From: Loripinus fragilis
Lineage: Eukaryota > Mollusca > Bivalvia > Lucinida > Lucinidae
Length of the DNA: 64,000 nt
Direction: 5' to 3'
Assembly: GCA_964019695.1 (NCBI GenBank)
Contig: OZ026528.1
Coordinates: 50,839,495-50,903,494, forward strand
The notes beneath the pieces are model-generated. The model was given only the letters and a program-made list of their open reading frames with translations, made no database searches and was not told the DNA's origin. Positions 60,650-64,000 of the stretch are shown in pieces (the stretch's first letter is position 1; each line of letters starts with the position of its first letter). The translations under genes were made by a program, and so were the position numbers.

Positions 60650-62150
60650 TACAACAAAGATTTATCACATTTAAGACCTGCAGTCCAAGCGTTTTATTAT
60701 TTTCAAAGATCAAATTTGCCTTTGAGTATGGGTAATGTGCTGACAGCTAGGATGAAACCATTTTTTACAGATTATCATTCTGTCTCTCAGTACTTTAAAC
60801 ACTGCCTGGTGATGCTCTTGTAATTTCCGTTCATGGAATAGGTAGAGAGCATGAATTAAAAAGTAGTGTCATAACTTAGAAGTTGTTCGAATTTTGGAAA
60901 ATACATTTAACCATTAGATCAGGCATTGTTCTGATGAAGTGGACTAATCCGGTCGAAGAGCTTCAGGTTTAAAGTGGGCCCGGGCCATTGTCCCATGATT
61001 TTCAAATATGGCCCAACTTTTTCGAAGGCCATGGGCCCAGATTTAGTTGTGAAAAAATCTCACTTTAATAAAAAATATTCATCTCAAAGCATTAGCAAGT
61101 CTAAGAATTCCACAAAACAGAAAGTAGGTTGTCAATCTTATCAGCTTTGCAATGTGTCAATATACATATGCATACAAGTGTCTGTGTCAGCATGTAGGTA
61201 AAGTATACTACACCAATGTCAACTGTGCTTAGGCTTGGGCCCATCATTTCATAAAATGACCCACCATTTTTTGCTCCGTGGGTTACTTCGGCCCACCAAT
61301 CTTGAAAAAAATCTGAAGCTCTGATGGGGTGTCATCATACGCCAGTGTAGGTGTACAAGTGCACACATTGATGGCCTAGTGGATTTTTTTTACTTTTTCT
61401 CTCATATAATGCAATTGTCTTGTATTTCTTGGCTTAGACACATATTCACTCCCATCCCTGTTTTCAGATATAATTTCTTTGTATTGATTATGCCCTAGTC
61501 ATTTGGAACCACGGTCCCCCACCCCCAGGGAATAGTGGGGACTTTAGACTTTTTTCCGGCAAACTGCAGGGACAAGCAGATGGTCAAATCTTGGCTAAAT
61601 GACCCCGCACTGCAGGGCTCAAAAGGATGGTCAAGTCCCGGATTCAGATACATACCATCCATTTCCTTTGGCTTTGGTTTGTTTGTCTGAGGTGACAATT
61701 TTAACATTCAGTTATTTCAGCTATGGTCGAGACAGACCAACAGATACTGGGTCAAATCTTGTTCAATGGCATTACTAATTTACTAATCACAACTAAAGTA
61801 GCAGATATTATTCACCAACGAAGCTCTTTTATGTGCGAAAATATTTACAAACACAAAAATACATGACACATTCTTCTGTGTCAATAAAGCATTGTGAGCA
61901 GATCTTATATAAGATGCATGATCCAACAATCGAGGAAAGTTTGTTGTCGTATATGAGAAGGGGCAAAGATCAGGAATCGATACAATCATGTACCACACCT
62001 AACCCAGGATACCACATGGAAATGTGACAAAAACACAATTTAACATCACAAACGAGAGCCAAGATATCAGCCTTTCCCAACAGGTGACCACAAGGCAGCA
62101 ATGAACAGACGCAAAAGTATGACAAACACAAGACATAAACATGTAAATAA
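60650..62150. other. Flank without recognised gene; GGGCCCGGGCC scraps
   Basis: GTGGGCCCGGGCCATTGTCC (about 60976) and CTTGGGCCCATCATTTC (about 61233) suggest a degraded repeat. Nothing coding is supported. Confidence 0.35.
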
Positions 62151-62613
62151 CACAAAAGATCCACAAAAAAATTAAGTAACGCCCTGGAACGGTCAGTAAA
62201 AATATTTTACTGGAGGGCTTAAACCAGTTTCATGGTTTCAGGGAGGTACTAAAATCCATTTTCTGTAATCGTTTTCAATGTCTGAGGGCTCATCCCTAGC
62301 TTTCCTGTCATTGGCTGCCTTGGTAGTTACTGCCCTGTCATGCATGGAGGATTTTACATGAAAAGAGAAACAGACTCCCTCTTCAAGTGCTACTCCCAGT
62401 TATCAAATTCGATGCCATATAAGCGAGTGCAAATTATTTTGCAAGTCTTGCATGTGATTTTGGTCACAAGGTAATCCATGGCTTCAAAATCCAGGTCAAT
62501 ATTCAATTCTAAACTGATTTTAGGCTGGCTGACACATCCTTTAACAATGCCATTTGAGTTTCTTGCTTACCCATTGAAATTTGTGAAATCTGGGAAGAAT
62601 TCTAGAAAGAAAA

Positions 62614-62766
62614 GGATTGATCTCGGCCAATCCTATTGCGCTATAAAAATAGTTTTCTCCTAATTTTAGATTGCAAAAAAAAAAAACAATGAGCTAACAA
62701 ACTACCCACTTGTGAATATTTTTTACAATCTAAAATTAGAAAGCTTATGATTGGCTGAGATCTGAC
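62614..62766. repeat. Inverted repeat
   Basis: TTGATCTCGGCCAATCCTAT and CTAATTTTAGATTGC at the left face ACAATCTAAAATTAG and ATGATTGGCTGAGATC at the right, around an A-run. Confidence 0.6.
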
Positions 62767-63097
62767 CATACTGGGGAGTTTATCATATGCTTCTGCGCAT
62801 TGAGGTTGTATCCAATGTAACCCTTAGCCATTGACAGGGTTTCCCGATGGATAAAAACGAAATATTTACCGTCAATGAACGACATTTAAGGAAACTGGAG
62901 AAAAGATCTATATCTAGGATAAGAACCACGGATAACGCGCCCTTAATTTTCAGTCGCTAGTACTAGTAGAGAAAATAGATTTTTTAACTCGCATTTTGCG
63001 AGTATGTGAACTAAAATATGAACCACACTATTTTGGTGTGAAAACAAAACCACCACATCCATCCGCCACTGCCCGGACATCATGAAGGTAAAAACCC

Positions 63098-63158
63098 GGC
63101 ACATTTGATGATTCCCCCCCCTATCCCCGGCGCTCCCCCGGGGGAGGGGGGGCCGTGA
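63098..63158. repeat. GC-rich palindrome
   Basis: GATTCCCCCCCCTATCC-like sequence with CTCCCCCGGGGGAG is a local GC-rich island in AT-rich surroundings. Confidence 0.5.
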
Positions 63159-63243
63159 TAACAAATGACTAGTGCATTATGTGAGCTTTTCCCTTTGTTG
63201 CTTTTTAGACTTCTCCTTCTTTTGGTCCAAATGTTGCTGTACA

Positions 63244-63580
63244 TTTGTGGTTTTGTTTTGTTTGTTTGTTTTGTTGCTTTACGTCCCAAGTCAACAGCTA
63301 TGGTCATTGCGGGACGGTCAGTTCACCTAACCACACTTTTTCCTGGGCAAGCTTGAACAAGCAGTTCACCAGTACTTTGTGCACATACTTTCGCTTGTAA
63401 CTGACAACAACCCTTCTTGAATGATTCAGCGCAAGGGAGGAGAATGACCGTAGAAATGATTTCATGATCAATCTCCACGAAAGTATGGGACCGGGCCGGG
63501 ATCGAACTCGCCACCCCTGGATCTGCAGTCAGACTCGCATCTGTTGCCAGACACGTTACCGACTGCGCTACGCGGCCATA
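63244..63580 (-). mobile_element. tRNA-derived SINE-A, copy 4 (best preserved)
   Basis: The - strand reads GGCCGCGTAGCGCAGTCGG (A box TAGCGCAGTCGG), GCGAGTTCGATCCCGGCC (B box), CATACTTTCGTGGAGATTGA, and the tail GGACGTAAAGCAACAAAAC. TACATTTGT on both sides is the target-site duplication. Confidence 0.88.
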
Positions 63581-63599
63581 CATTTGTTGTACAAAAACA

Positions 63600-64000
63600 A
63601 ATAATGGTCTACCAACTGTTATGGAGAGCGGCTCCTGGCACCCAACCATAACAGGCTCAGGAGTTGTTATTTAGAGTTGCATAGCTAATTTCTATGAACT
63701 TTTATGGTTGAAACGTTAGTATCTATGAAGAAGTGAGGCTACATCGTAACGTTCGCAATATAAAGTTAATGTTCTGACAGTAGGGATGTCAGACAATTTT
63801 CAAAAACTCAGTAAAACATTAAAATATGATCAACAATGTATCCACGACATTATAAGAAACAAGAGGCTGTTTGAATTTTGAAAATCGGTGCAAAATTGTT
63901 GAAGTTATTGAGTTTTAAAGATTTGTTGTTAAATACATTTTCTGTCAGCTAAATATCGGTCAATACACACAGCTGGTACCCAGCGTTTTTAAGGCGCCAT
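63600..64000. other. Right edge: no recognised gene
   Basis: Non-coding. The last bases (CACACAGCTGGTACCCAGCG, then AAGGCGCC) resemble the end of another repeat whose start-like motif CGCCCTGGAACGGTCAGTAA is at about 62180. Confidence 0.4.

Noticed and set aside
60438..60713. 91-codon - strand frame rich in H, P, S and T
   Set aside because: It is a translation of a degenerate minisatellite.
63323..63649. 108-codon - strand frame
   Set aside because: It spans SINE-A copy 4 from flank to head; the protein has no domain and matches other SINE copies only.

Overview
The window is nuclear DNA of an animal, most likely a bivalve mollusc. It is AT-rich, with two spliced genes surrounded by a very dense layer of non-autonomous mobile elements. 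Three things point to bivalves: many 'pearl'/Helentron-like elements (tandem cores of about 145-190 bp between a short inverted terminus and a GACGGACGGAC tract), tRNA-derived SINEs ending in a GTAAAGCAACAAAACAAAC-type tail, and many foldback MITEs. The species cannot be named from sequence alone. There is no operon, rRNA gene, functional tRNA gene or CRISPR array.

Genes. (1) At the left edge on the + strand, a complete intronless coding region (289-1314) encodes a 341-residue DHHC palmitoyltransferase of the ZDHHC22/24 type; a splice acceptor just before it (CAG ending at 267) shows a 5'-UTR intron. (2) On the - strand, six exons between 48615 and 10500 join, with compatible phases and no stop, into a 321-residue short-chain dehydrogenase/reductase of the SDR16C group (epidermal retinol dehydrogenase 2 / 17-beta-HSD11/13-like). 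It has an N-terminal membrane anchor, a TGAGSGIG cofactor motif, NNAG and an N-S-Y-K active site. Its introns (about 6.0, 4.5, 11.9, 3.9 and 10.7 kb) make up more than half of the window.

Layout. 1.3-10 kb: ZDHHC 3' flank, SINE, a pearl element with a 27-C tract, several foldbacks, and a 9-unit 45-bp minisatellite that resembles the SDR stop-codon/3'-UTR segment. 10.5-48.6 kb: SDR gene; intron 5 holds three pearl arrays, one with repeated estrogen-response-element-like palindromes; intron 4 holds a fourth pearl array and a pogo-like element; intron 3 holds two broken copies of the 3' half of exon 3 and a 7.5-kb inverted-terminal element inserted in another pearl element; a third broken exon-3 copy lies just next to real exon 3. 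48.7-64 kb: SDR upstream flank with two palindromic MITEs, a 222-bp satellite with an 887-bp four-monomer higher-order repeat, a 51-bp minisatellite, a 2.45-kb element with about 640-bp inverted arms, a second copy of the ERE-like pearl family, and SINEs.

I recognised no transposase, reverse transcriptase or Helitron protein, so the repeats here appear to depend on enzymes encoded elsewhere. The strongest candidates for something new are the SDR-derived minisatellite, the truncated exon-3 units, the 7.5-kb nested element, and hairpin elements whose inner arms differ between copies yet stay self-complementary.
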